Position numbers and translations under genes: made by a program. Shown piece by piece: positions 36,647-44,777 of a stretch of DNA of 64,000 nt. The notes beneath the pieces are model-generated. The model was not told where the DNA came from, did no database searches, and saw only the letters and a program-made list of their open reading frames with translations. The DNA is taken from contig NC_017542.1 of the NCBI RefSeq assembly GCF_000237325.1, positions 3,630,501-3,694,500 on the forward strand, given 5' to 3'. Each line of letters opens with the position of its first letter. The stretch's first letter is position 1. Origin of the DNA: Paenibacillus polymyxa M1 (GTDB taxonomy: Bacteria; Bacillota; Bacilli; Paenibacillales; Paenibacillaceae).

Positions 36647-37090
36647 TTACAACTTTTTACGCATACGTACGTGCGGTATTCCCGCATCGTCAAAAGGTTC
36701 ATCAGAGATCGTTTCATAGCCTAGCTTTTCGTAAAACTTCTCAGCTTGACATTGAGCATCTAGCAACGAGTATCTCAGCCCCAGTTCACGTGCACGTTCC
36801 TCCAGTGCTAGCAGTAATACGCGTCCATAACCTGCTGCACGATGCTCCTTGAGAACGGCAATACGTTGCATTTTAGCTGTATCCTCATCATAATATGTCA
36901 ACCGACCAGTAGCCACCATTTCCCCATGTTCACAAATTAGTAAATGATGGGCGGTATCTCCCAGCTTGTCATAATGATCAATTTCAAGATCTAGAGGAAC
37001 CTTTTGCTCTTCGACAAACACTTTGGTCCGGATTAATATTGCCTTCTGCAGTTGCTCTTCTGTTGTTACAGTTATAATTTCTGCGGCCAT
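36647..37090 (-). CDS. GNAT-family N-acetyltransferase
   Basis: 147-aa GNAT enzyme of the YjcF/ElaA-like group. The acetyl-CoA loop is RIAVLKEHRAAGYGRVLLLALEERARELG, preceded by VATGRLTYYDEDTAKMQR and followed by AQCQAEKFYEKLGYE. GGAGGAACAG stands before two adjacent ATGs (37093 and 37090); either could be used. Substrate unknown. Divergent from the tRNA gene. Confidence 0.92.
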   Translation of the reverse strand: MAAEIITVTTEEQLQKAILIRTKVFVEEQKVPLDLEIDHYDKLGDTAHHLLICEHGEMVATGRLTYYDEDTAKMQRIAVLKEHRAAGYGRVLLLALEERARELGLRYSLLDAQCQAEKFYEKLGYETISDEPFDDAGIPHVRMRKKL

Positions 37091-37188
37091 CATCTGTTCC
37101 TCCATCCCTAATTTCAAATGTAAACTCGCTAAATTTGAATTATATATATAAATGGTTATGAAGTACAGGCTGATTTGTATTTTTTCAC

Positions 37189-37218
37189 TTTACATATATG
37201 GTTAATACATGATATTAT
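37189..37218 (+). promoter_or_regulatory. Promoter of tRNA-Val
   Basis: TTTACA (37189-37194), 18-bp spacer, TATTAT (37213-37218), about 11 bp before the mature tRNA. Confidence 0.6.
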
Positions 37219-37229
37219 CTAGTAACTAC

Positions 37230-37301
37230 AGGACGGTAGCTCAGCGGGAGAGCATTATCTTGACAGGGTAAGGGTCATGGGTTCGATCCCCATCCGTCCT
37301 A
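37230..37301 (+). tRNA. tRNA-Val(GAC)
   Basis: Cloverleaf folds completely: acceptor AGGACGG/CCGTCCT, D arm GCTC/GAGC, anticodon arm TTATC/GGTAA with loop TTGACAG (anticodon GAC), T arm ATGGG/CCCAT with loop TTCGATC. The 3' CCA is not encoded. It is a single gene with its own promoter and terminator rather than part of a tRNA cluster. Confidence 0.93.
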
Positions 37302-37308
37302 TACGCCT

Positions 37309-37335
37309 AAAGCCTTGATATTCAAGGCTTTTTTT
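37309..37335 (+). terminator. Terminator of tRNA-Val
   Basis: AAGCCTTGA / TCAAGGCTT stem with T7. Confidence 0.92.
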
Positions 37336-37401
37336 GTTTATTTGGAGATACAGCGAATTTTGCTAAAAAGAGAAACAGGTCATTGTTTAAGATTTGAGCA
37401 C

Positions 37402-37435
37402 AAAAAAGCCAACCTGAAATAAGGTTGACTTTTTT
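37402..37435. terminator. Hairpin with flanking A/T runs between tRNA-Val and nirD
   Basis: AGCCAACCT / AGGTTGACT stem (one mismatch) flanked by A6 and T6. It is 145 bp downstream of the minus-strand nirD stop and probably ends the nirBD transcript. The rest of 37336-37580 shows nothing else. Confidence 0.6.
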
Positions 37436-37580
37436 ATATACTCTACCACTACAATTAAGCTGTAATATCTCTTTATTCAGTAAGATTGAATTCTAGAGAA
37501 TCGTTGGGCAATACATATCTCTTCTATTATATAGAAGAACAACTAAGCCCAGCACCCCAAGCACAATAAACTCAAAGCCT

Positions 37581-37910
37581 CTAGATTATAATAAAAACAG
37601 CTCCATTCTCACTATCAATCTCCGTCGGGTAAGTGGTCACACATCCAGTATCCGGATCTCGCACCTGGCCGGTGGATAGGTCGACTTTCCAGTCATGGAG
37701 CGGACAATGGACTACCGATCCACAGATCATTCCTTCAGATAACCGTCCCCCTTTGTGCGGACAACGGTTCTCAAGCGCACGCACGCTGCCGTCACTAAGG
37801 CGGAATACGGCTATCTCTGTATTTAGAATGCGAACTGTTCTTGCTCCACGTTGGTCAATTTCGTTCAGATCTGCAATCCTGATTCTGCTGGTTATCGTAT
37901 TGCTCTCCAT
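37581..37910 (-). CDS. nirD: Nitrite reductase small subunit (Rieske protein)
   Basis: 109-aa Rieske-fold [2Fe-2S]-type subunit of assimilatory NAD(P)H nitrite reductase. The cluster-ligand boxes are CPHKGGRLSEG and CPLHDWKVDLSTG, both intact, so unlike some NirD proteins it can bind a cluster. Starts 12 bp after nirB and is surely co-transcribed. It completes the six-electron reduction of nitrite to ammonium with NirB. Confidence 0.95.
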   Translation of the reverse strand: MESNTITSRIRIADLNEIDQRGARTVRILNTEIAVFRLSDGSVRALENRCPHKGGRLSEGMICGSVVHCPLHDWKVDLSTGQVRDPDTGCVTTYPTEIDSENGAVFIII

Positions 37911-37922
37911 TTGGTCAGCCCC

Positions 37923-40355
37923 CTATTCCATTACTGCCTTAAGCTCTGGCAGCTGCACAAAATTTTTGCGCAGCTCTTCGTTATGAATGATTTCGTGCCA
38001 CGGATCCGTCGTTGTGCTTAACGTCTCCTCAATTCTGCTTACCAGTTGCTGCCTCATCTCCGCATTTGCTAGTACCTGTTTGATCGAGTCTACGCCTACC
38101 CGTTCTACCCAATGAGCTGTTCGCTCGTTCCAATTCGCCTGCTCACGGTAATACTGTAAATAGGCACCAGTCCATTCCATCACTTCATCCTCGGTTTTTA
38201 CAGTACACAGCAGTTCTGCTGCCCGCACCTTAATACCGCCATTACCTCCAATGTAGATCCCCCAGCCACCATCAATAGCGACAACGCCCAAATCCTTAAT
38301 CGTCGCTTCTGCGCAGTTACGCGGACAGCCCGACACAGCCAGTTTGACTTTGGATGGTGCATTCAGACGCTCGAATGCCTTTTCCAACCGGATGCCCATA
38401 CCCATAGCATCCTGTGTGCCAAAGCGACAAAAGGTGTTTCCAACGCACGTCTTGACCGTTCGCAATGTCTTTCCATATGCATACCCTGACGGCATATCCA
38501 ATTCAGACCAGATTCCCGGTAGATCTTCCTTTTTCACACCAAGCAAGTCGAGACGTTGGCCACCCGTAAATTTAACCAAAGGCACGTTGTATTTCTCCGC
38601 GACAGCGGCAATCTTCTTCAGGTCGGCAGGTGAAGTAACTCCTCCATAAATTCGGGGCACCACAGAGTAGGTACCATCCTTCTGGATATTGGCATGGTAC
38701 CTTTCATTCGTGAATCTGGATTCCTTCTCATCCTCATAATCCAGTGGCCACAGCAGACCTAGATAATAGTTGAGGGCCGGCCGACATTTGGTACACCCTT
38801 CAGGTTCGTTCCAGCCCAGCACGTTCATCACTTCTTTGACGCTCTTCAGCCCCATTTCCCGGATACCATCAATAATCGCTTCCCGATCAAGCGTTGTACA
38901 ACGACATATCCCTTCTTTAATCGGTTCTCCGGTTTCTGCACCTGCGTACAGCTGTAAGAGCCCCTCCACTATTGGCTTACAGCCGCCGCATGATGCCGAT
39001 GCCTTCGTACAGGCCTTAATCTCCCCAAGACTCCTGCAGCCTGCCGCAACCGCCTCTCCAATGTCACCCTTGGATACACCATTACATCCGCATACAATTT
39101 CATCCTCAGGCATCTGCTCCAGCATCATGGTGCCACTACCTTCTGGTTGGCCAGGGTTAAAACCAAGTAACAACTCTTTCTCTCGACCAACCACCGAATC
39201 ACCACTTTTGATCAAAGAAAACAACATGGCTCCATCAGATGTATCCCCAAACAGGACGGCTCCGGTCAGTTTTTCTTCCTTGATGACGATTTTTTTGTAG
39301 ACGCCACCAATATCATCCTGATACCGCAGAGATCGCGTTTCTGGCTCATCCTTGTAATTGCCTGCTGAAAACACATCGACGCCCGATACCTTCAACCTTG
39401 TCGAAGTAACGGAACCACTGTAGCCGGGAGTCTCCATTCCCGCGAGTCGCTGAGCAAGGACACCCCCCTGCTCATATAATGGGGCAACCAGACCGTAAGT
39501 GATTCCCCGGTGTTCTGCACATTCTCCAACGGCGTATATGCCAGGAATGTTCGTTTCCATGTTATCATTTACGATGATGCCACGGTTTACGGGAATTCCC
39601 GCCGAAACCGCCAGTTCAATATCTGGTTTGATACCTACCGCCATAACGATCAAATCCGCTTCCAGTTCGCTTCCATCAGCAAACTTCAGCCCTTCCACGC
39701 GACGACGCCCGGTGATAGCCGCCGTCCGCTTATTGACCAGAAAAGTCATTCCCTGTTCCTCCAGCTCGCGCCGTAACATAAGGGAAGCTGCCTCATCCAG
39801 CTGTCGGTCCATAATATATCCATTGAGATGAATAACTGTAACGTCCATCCCCAAATTAAGCAGCCCCCTGGCTGCCTCTAGCCCAAGCAATCCGCCGCCG
39901 ATAACGGCTGCTTTTTTGTGCGTCTTCGCAGTCTCTATCATCGTCTCGCAGTCACGGATATCCCGGAAACCAATCACACCATCCTTGTCGGCTCCTGGAA
40001 GCGGCAGGATGAAAGCTTTAGAACCTGTTGCCAACAACAGTAAATCATAAGAGACGCATACACCGGATCGTGAAGTCACCTGCCGATTTTCCGTATCGAT
40101 AGCTGTGACAGGATCATCGGTATACAATCGGATATTATTCTCTTCATACCAACTCCAATCGTTGATGATAATATCCTGCAAACCTGCTCCTCCAGCCAGA
40201 ACAGAGGACAGCATGATCCGATTATAGTTGGGATGGGGCTCGGCCCCAAATACCGTAATCTCATAAGCACCTGGTGCGATCTTCAGCAAATGTTCGAGAG
40301 TGCGTATCCCCGCCATTCCGTTGCCGACCAGCACTAATTTTTGGATGTAGTTCAT
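37923..40355 (-). CDS. nirB: Nitrite reductase [NAD(P)H] large subunit
   Basis: 810-aa multidomain enzyme. Domains: FAD/NAD(P)-binding reductase (1-300; GNGMAGIRTLEHLLK, VIGGGLLGLEAARGL), NirB-type C-terminal dimer part (about 320-390), a BFD-like [2Fe-2S] domain (CGCNGVSKGDI...CGGCKP), a second cysteine set (CRCTTLD...CTKCRP), ferredoxin-like half domain, and the siroheme/[4Fe-4S] domain with TFCRFGTQD and SGCPRNCAEATIKDLG. All cofactor cysteines are present. Transcription starts from the promoter at 40514-40542 and must pass the ANTAR-type leader terminator. Forms an operon with nirD. Confidence 0.97.
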   Translation of the reverse strand: MNYIQKLVLVGNGMAGIRTLEHLLKIAPGAYEITVFGAEPHPNYNRIMLSSVLAGGAGLQDIIINDWSWYEENNIRLYTDDPVTAIDTENRQVTSRSGVCVSYDLLLLATGSKAFILPLPGADKDGVIGFRDIRDCETMIETAKTHKKAAVIGGGLLGLEAARGLLNLGMDVTVIHLNGYIMDRQLDEAASLMLRRELEEQGMTFLVNKRTAAITGRRRVEGLKFADGSELEADLIVMAVGIKPDIELAVSAGIPVNRGIIVNDNMETNIPGIYAVGECAEHRGITYGLVAPLYEQGGVLAQRLAGMETPGYSGSVTSTRLKVSGVDVFSAGNYKDEPETRSLRYQDDIGGVYKKIVIKEEKLTGAVLFGDTSDGAMLFSLIKSGDSVVGREKELLLGFNPGQPEGSGTMMLEQMPEDEIVCGCNGVSKGDIGEAVAAGCRSLGEIKACTKASASCGGCKPIVEGLLQLYAGAETGEPIKEGICRCTTLDREAIIDGIREMGLKSVKEVMNVLGWNEPEGCTKCRPALNYYLGLLWPLDYEDEKESRFTNERYHANIQKDGTYSVVPRIYGGVTSPADLKKIAAVAEKYNVPLVKFTGGQRLDLLGVKKEDLPGIWSELDMPSGYAYGKTLRTVKTCVGNTFCRFGTQDAMGMGIRLEKAFERLNAPSKVKLAVSGCPRNCAEATIKDLGVVAIDGGWGIYIGGNGGIKVRAAELLCTVKTEDEVMEWTGAYLQYYREQANWNERTAHWVERVGVDSIKQVLANAEMRQQLVSRIEETLSTTTDPWHEIIHNEELRKNFVQLPELKAVME

Positions 40356-40391
40356 TAGGTCACTCCCTCTCCATTTCTATCCTTAAAACAT

Positions 40392-40449
40392 AAAAAGCCT
40401 GCTTCACATACGGGGATGAAAAATATCCCTCCACATGTAAAAACAGGCT
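40392..40449 (-). terminator. Regulated terminator in the nirBD leader
   Basis: Minus strand AGCCTGTTTTTACAT / ATGTGAAGCAGGCT hairpin with an inner GGGAT/ATCCC stem and T5, located 40 bp before the nirB start. Its 5' arm AGCC overlaps hairpin P2, so the two cannot form together. Confidence 0.8.
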
Positions 40450-40483
40450 CCATTGCCGTTTCATCGAATACGCCGTTGTATCC
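40446..40483 (-). promoter_or_regulatory. ANTAR-type tandem hexaloop hairpins, nirBD leader
   Basis: P1 is GGATAC-[AACGGC]-GTATTC at 40466-40483, P2 is GGC-[AATGGA]-GCC at 40446-40457, eight bases apart. Both loops are six bases with A at position 1 and G at position 4, the known signature of ANTAR-protein targets. Binding would favour P2 over the downstream terminator. Confidence 0.78.
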
Positions 40484-40513
40484 ATCAGAGTATGAATTTA
40501 AAGTACTGTAGCC

Positions 40514-40553
40514 AATATATAACGATTCAAATCACATGTCAATATTCCTTACG
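40514..40553 (-). promoter_or_regulatory. nirB promoter with GlnR/TnrA-like box
   Basis: Minus strand TTGACA (40537-40542), 17-bp spacer, TATATT (40514-40519). The box CGTAA-N7-TGACA (40537-40553) differs from TGTNAN7TNACA at one position and includes the -35 hexamer. Confidence 0.65.
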
Positions 40554-40798
40554 CATTATCTTATAAAAAATTATATTTTATCACTAAGTAACATATCCAT
40601 GACGTATAAAATATCACTCTTCTGCAAAATTAGGATTGATTTTCAGTCCAAAACACGCCAAAATGGTTTAAAAGTCTGTTTCTACTTCATTATGATGGAA
40701 AAGTAAAACCATCTCGCAAAGTTCTATGTCACATTTCTTATCAAGACATACAATCCTCATGCTTATTTACCCTTGAGTTAAAGAGAGGAGGAGCCCGC

Positions 40799-41401
40799 TT
40801 GCGTTCCTTGTTGGTAATCCACTTACACGCTGACCCTGCATCCGAGCAGGCAAACGCCATTCCCTCATGGCAGGCAGGACCTGAGCACCTTTTAGAATCC
40901 AACGGATACCTACCTTTGCCCTGCCGCAATGAATCTGAAATCAAACAGCTCATCCATAATGCAGATGCGGCAGTACTTAACATACCTGTCGGCACAATCA
41001 GCATGTGGAGCAGCAGGTTAGAGCAAACCAAAGCAATTCCGTTGCTCTGGTGGTGCAGCCCGATATCAGCGCTGTCATCGACGGAGGCTTGCGAAGCAGA
41101 TGTGATTGTCGACGGTATTCTAACCCCTTCCATGGCAGCTCATGAACTGAATTGGGCTCTTCATTTTAGCGCCAAACACTTTTTTGAACGCCAGCATTGG
41201 CAAAGTGAACGCAAACAACTGACCGCTCGGCTGGAAGAACGCAAATGGATTGATATGGCGAAGGGGATACTTGGCGAAGTAAACGGCATCCCGGAAGCGG
41301 AGGCATATGATCTACTGCGTAAAAAAGCGATGAATGAACGCAAACGAATCGTTGATGTGGCCATCTCCATTGTGAAAGCACAGCAAATGCTAAAAGCATA
41401 A
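40799..41401 (+). CDS. ANTAR-domain RNA-binding antiterminator (NasT/NasR-like)
   Basis: 200-aa regulator. Residues 144-198 are an ANTAR domain (RLEERKWIDMAKGILGE, AYDLLRKKAMNERKRIVDVA), a three-helix RNA-binding module that binds paired hexaloop hairpins and prevents termination. Residues 1-125 look like a decayed receiver domain: the strand that should end in the phospho-acceptor Asp reads AAVLNIP with Asn61 instead, and the acidic pair after strand 1 is missing, so phosphorylation control is unlikely. A coiled linker (FERQHWQSERKQLTARLEE) joins the two. Start is TTG with GGAGGAG upstream. Its targets are evidently the three hairpin leaders of nirBD, nasBC and nasA around it. Followed 19 bp later by the TrpD2-type gene. 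Confidence 0.88.
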   Translation: MRSLLVIHLHADPASEQANAIPSWQAGPEHLLESNGYLPLPCRNESEIKQLIHNADAAVLNIPVGTISMWSSRLEQTKAIPLLWWCSPISALSSTEACEADVIVDGILTPSMAAHELNWALHFSAKHFFERQHWQSERKQLTARLEERKWIDMAKGILGEVNGIPEAEAYDLLRKKAMNERKRIVDVAISIVKAQQMLKA

Positions 41402-41420
41402 ATCTGAAAGGGGCCTGAAC

Positions 41421-42494
41421 ATGAATATCATTGAAATATTAAAAGAAGTTGGGCGCGGCAAAAGAGGCGCCCGTGATCTGAACTACGCCGAAGCCGAAGC
41501 TGCCGCCGAACTGATTATGACCCGGTCGGCAACCCCTGCTCAAATCGGAGCCTTCTTTGCCGCGGAACGCATCAAAATGGAGAGTGTTGACGAGCTGGAA
41601 GCATTCGTTAATGTCTGTCGTAAATATTCCCACCACTTTCCCATGGAGGAAGGCATTGATTTCGCTGGTCCGTACGACGGTAGAAAGTCATCATTTATTG
41701 CCACCTTCGCAACTGCCTTTCTGCTTTCCTCCTACGGAATACCTGTAACGATGCATGGCAGTGCACCTCTCCCTCCCAAATGGGGGGTTACACTCCCACT
41801 TTTGTTGCAGGAGATGGGGGTAGCAACTGCGGACATAACACACGAAACCGCCATTCATGCTGCGAAGCAGACAGGCGTGCTTTTCGTCGTTTCCGAACAA
41901 TGGTGCCCGCCCCTGCGAGATCTGCGGCCTATTCGCGAAGAGTTGGGGCTTCGCACAGTACTGAACACAGCCGAGAAACTAGTTGATTACGGTTCTTCCC
42001 CGTACATTGTATTCGGCGTTTTCCACAACACCGTATTCGACAAGACGGCGAAAGTTATGCAGAATCTGAATTATCGCAGGGCTTTGATCATTCAGGGGAG
42101 CGAAGGATCGGAGGACCTGTTCATTGATCGACCGACCCGGACTTACCTGTTTGCTAACGGTGAAGTGTCTCTCCAGGTTATAGATCCCGAAATGTACGGG
42201 CTGGATTCGGTAGTACCAGAACACAACTGGACCCCCGCTGAACAACTGCGCATATCAGAGGAAGTGCTGCAAGGTACAGCTCCTACTGCCTTCTCGAATC
42301 AAGTGTTGCTCAACGGCGCGGTCCGACTGTTCGTTGCAGGGCGAGTAGACTCCATTGAGGAAGGCTTATATACCTGCAAACCACTGCTTGAAAACGGGGA
42401 AGCCTGGGATTTGTACTGCCGTTGGCGTGAAGCTATGTTGAGAAAAGAAATAAAAACGGGAGTCGGCACATCCGAAACCCGTTCGTATTTATAA
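41421..42494 (+). CDS. TrpD2-type (anthranilate phosphoribosyltransferase-like) protein
   Basis: 357-aa protein of the TrpD2/YbiB family, which shares the nucleoside-phosphorylase/TrpD fold but is not the tryptophan enzyme. Visible: LNYAEAEAAAELIMTRSATPAQIGAFFAAERIKMESVDELEAFV (N-terminal helical domain), FAGPYDGRKSSFIATFATAFLLSSYGIPVTMHGS, and VFGVFHNTVFDKTAKVMQNLNYRRALIIQGSEGSEDL. The PRPP-binding motif GTGGD of true TrpD is replaced by GPYDGR. E. coli YbiB is a dimer that binds nucleic acids. Here it is in an operon with the ANTAR antiterminator inside the nitrate cluster, which suggests a regulatory job in nitrate assimilation. Good ribosome-binding site (AAAGGGG). Confidence 0.88.
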   Translation: MNIIEILKEVGRGKRGARDLNYAEAEAAAELIMTRSATPAQIGAFFAAERIKMESVDELEAFVNVCRKYSHHFPMEEGIDFAGPYDGRKSSFIATFATAFLLSSYGIPVTMHGSAPLPPKWGVTLPLLLQEMGVATADITHETAIHAAKQTGVLFVVSEQWCPPLRDLRPIREELGLRTVLNTAEKLVDYGSSPYIVFGVFHNTVFDKTAKVMQNLNYRRALIIQGSEGSEDLFIDRPTRTYLFANGEVSLQVIDPEMYGLDSVVPEHNWTPAEQLRISEEVLQGTAPTAFSNQVLLNGAVRLFVAGRVDSIEEGLYTCKPLLENGEAWDLYCRWREAMLRKEIKTGVGTSETRSYL

Positions 42495-42517
42495 TATCGG
42501 TCTTATACAGTCGTGCT

Positions 42518-44698
42518 CTAGAATTGAGACCACTCCCCATTATGTCCACTGGTCGCAGATACAGCTAGGCGAAGGGGACGGATGCGTACAGCAGCCGTTT
42601 TAAAGCCAGGCATCCGGCAGAACGGATCAAGGTCGGGGCGGGTCGCCCGATTTACATTTTGCGCCCCGCCCCAATGCATAGGTACGAAAAGCGTATCTTC
42701 GCGAATATGCGGCCTGATCCGGCTGCGGACAGTAAAGCTACCGCGCTGGGATACTATTTCTACCCACTCCCCGTCCTTGATATACCAGCGCTGTGCTGTA
42801 CGCGGATGAATTTCTACATAATTCTCAATCTCACGCGCGGCCAGCGAAGGACTTCTGCGTGTTTGTGCGCCGGTCAAATAGTGAGCCAGCACGCGGCCAT
42901 TCGTCAAAGTAAGCGGGTATTCCTCGGATATTTCCTCTCCTGCTCCACAGCTTTCAACCACTGTAAAAACAGCCCTTCGGTCGGAAAGAGCAAAGCTTTC
43001 CCGAAACATCGTATCCATACCAGCTTCATCCGTAGATGGGCATGGCCAATATACTCCTTCCTCGCGACGCAGCCTGTCATAAGTGATCCCGTAATAATCA
43101 GCAACCCCTCCCCGGCTAGCGAGGCGCAGTTCTTCAAAGATATCCTCTGTATCCTTATACGCGAAATATCCACCCTTGTTCAGTCTTGAAGCTATCTGGC
43201 ATAAAATGCTCCAGTCATCTCTAGCTTCGCCCGGTGCAATCCGCACCGCTTCCCGCAGCAAAACGCGGCCTTCTAGATTAGTCATCGTCCCCGTATTCTC
43301 CAAATAAGACGTCACAGGCAAAACAACGTCGGCCATTCGCGCCGTTTCAGTGAGAAACATATCCGCCACAATCAACAAATCCAGCTTTTTCAGCGCCTCC
43401 TCGACCAACCGGGCATTCGGGTTAGATACAACAGGATTAGAGCCCATCACGAACAGAGCTTGGATTTCTCTCTGATGAACCAGTTCCATCATTTCATAGG
43501 CCGACACTCCTTTTCCCGGCAAACTGCTTGGTTCAACTCCCCACACGGACGCAACATAGGCTCGATCTTCTTCATTCTCAATCGATCTGTAGCCAGGAAG
43601 CTGGTCAGCCTTTTGACCGTGCTCTCGTCCCCCTTGCCCGTTTCCCTGACCTGTGATGGCCCCATACCCACACCCTTCTCTTCCAATCTTTCCGGTGGCC
43701 AGCACAAGATTAAGAAATGCACGCACTGCCATGTGCCCATCCGTCTGCTGTTCGACACCCCTGGCAGTAAAAACGATACCCGTTTCCACACTGCCAAAGG
43801 CACGCGCTGCCTGCCGGATCATCTCTGCCTCGACTCCGCACAGCGCAGCTGATTCGTTCAGATCCACCCCATCCAAATGAGTCAACAACTGTTCATACCC
43901 GTTGGTCCGCTTGCGGATAAATTCTTCATTTACCAATCCCTCATCCACGATGACCTTTAGCATGGCATTGGCCAGCACAGCATCCGTACCCGGTCTGATT
44001 TGCAGGTGCAGATCGGCTATTGCCGCTGTGGGTGTCGCGCGCGGGTCAATTACGATGACAAACGCACCATTTTCCTTCGCTTGGTGAAAATAAGGCATTA
44101 ACGTCGGCTGACATTCAGCGATATTCGTACCTGCAAGCACAATACAACGAGCTAACGGAATATCAGCCAGCCTGCAGGTCAGTCCGCGGTCAATACCAAA
44201 CACTTTGCTGCCAGCAGATGCTGCTGCCGACATGCAAAAGCGCCCGTTATAATCGATATAGCGCGTGCCAATAGCCACCCGCGCAAATTTCCCGAGTAAA
44301 TAAGCCGTTTCATTCGATAGCGAGCCTCCGCCGTAAATGCCGATTCCGTCAGGGCCCTGCGTGGACAGCAGCGAAGAGAAACTGCTACCTACAGCATCCA
44401 TCGCTTCCCCCCATTGAACGGGAACAAGCTTGCCCTCTTTGCGCAGTAGGGGCTGTGTCAGCCTTTCTGCATGAGTTGCATGCTGATGCGCATTCATACC
44501 CTTGATGCATAACCTACCTTGTGAGGCTGCGTTAGATTTGCCTTCCGCTTTATACACCGTTCGAATGATACCCGCGAGTGTCTCCGTTTCCGTACTAACG
44601 GTCATCTTACATTGCACGCTGCAAAATGGGCATTGTGTCTCCACCACAGGGAGGATGAATTGACCGACTTCCAGTTTGTTTTCTCCTGACTGACACAT
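42518..44698 (-). CDS. nasC: Assimilatory nitrate reductase, catalytic subunit
   Basis: Molybdopterin-guanine-dinucleotide enzyme (726 aa) that reduces nitrate to nitrite in the cytoplasm. The N-terminal [4Fe-4S] ligands are CPFCSVQC and GRLCIKG; Mo-bis-MGD segments include GTNIAECQPTLMPYFHQA, VIDPRATPTAAIADLHLQIRPGTDAVLANAML, GYGAITGQGNGQGGREHG and the C-terminal LTNGRVLAHYLTGAQTRRSP. No twin-arginine signal, as expected for the assimilatory type. The ATG at 44698 follows GAAGGTGA. It lies 70-80 bp after nasB, its electron-transfer partner, on the same transcript. Confidence 0.95.
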   Translation of the reverse strand: MCQSGENKLEVGQFILPVVETQCPFCSVQCKMTVSTETETLAGIIRTVYKAEGKSNAASQGRLCIKGMNAHQHATHAERLTQPLLRKEGKLVPVQWGEAMDAVGSSFSSLLSTQGPDGIGIYGGGSLSNETAYLLGKFARVAIGTRYIDYNGRFCMSAAASAGSKVFGIDRGLTCRLADIPLARCIVLAGTNIAECQPTLMPYFHQAKENGAFVIVIDPRATPTAAIADLHLQIRPGTDAVLANAMLKVIVDEGLVNEEFIRKRTNGYEQLLTHLDGVDLNESAALCGVEAEMIRQAARAFGSVETGIVFTARGVEQQTDGHMAVRAFLNLVLATGKIGREGCGYGAITGQGNGQGGREHGQKADQLPGYRSIENEEDRAYVASVWGVEPSSLPGKGVSAYEMMELVHQREIQALFVMGSNPVVSNPNARLVEEALKKLDLLIVADMFLTETARMADVVLPVTSYLENTGTMTNLEGRVLLREAVRIAPGEARDDWSILCQIASRLNKGGYFAYKDTEDIFEELRLASRGGVADYYGITYDRLRREEGVYWPCPSTDEAGMDTMFRESFALSDRRAVFTVVESCGAGEEISEEYPLTLTNGRVLAHYLTGAQTRRSPSLAAREIENYVEIHPRTAQRWYIKDGEWVEIVSQRGSFTVRSRIRPHIREDTLFVPMHWGGAQNVNRATRPDLDPFCRMPGFKTAAVRIRPLRLAVSATSGHNGEWSQF

Positions 44699-44777
44699 AA
44701 AAGTCACCTTCTCTCTCCATTCGCTGCAATGTTACTGTCCTCGCACACGTATCTATCACTACAACTCCCACAATCCG

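Noticed and set aside
37141..37150. TATATATATA as a promoter or repeat of interest
   Set aside because: Short simple repeat; the better -35/-10 pair of the tRNA lies 40 bp further on.
41421..42494. Anthranilate phosphoribosyltransferase (trpD) of tryptophan synthesis
   Set aside because: The PRPP motif GTGGD is missing, no trp genes are nearby, and the sequence fits the TrpD2/YbiB branch.
42659..43189. Open frames antisense to nasC
   Set aside because: Lie entirely within the nitrate reductase gene and show no conserved motif or start signal.
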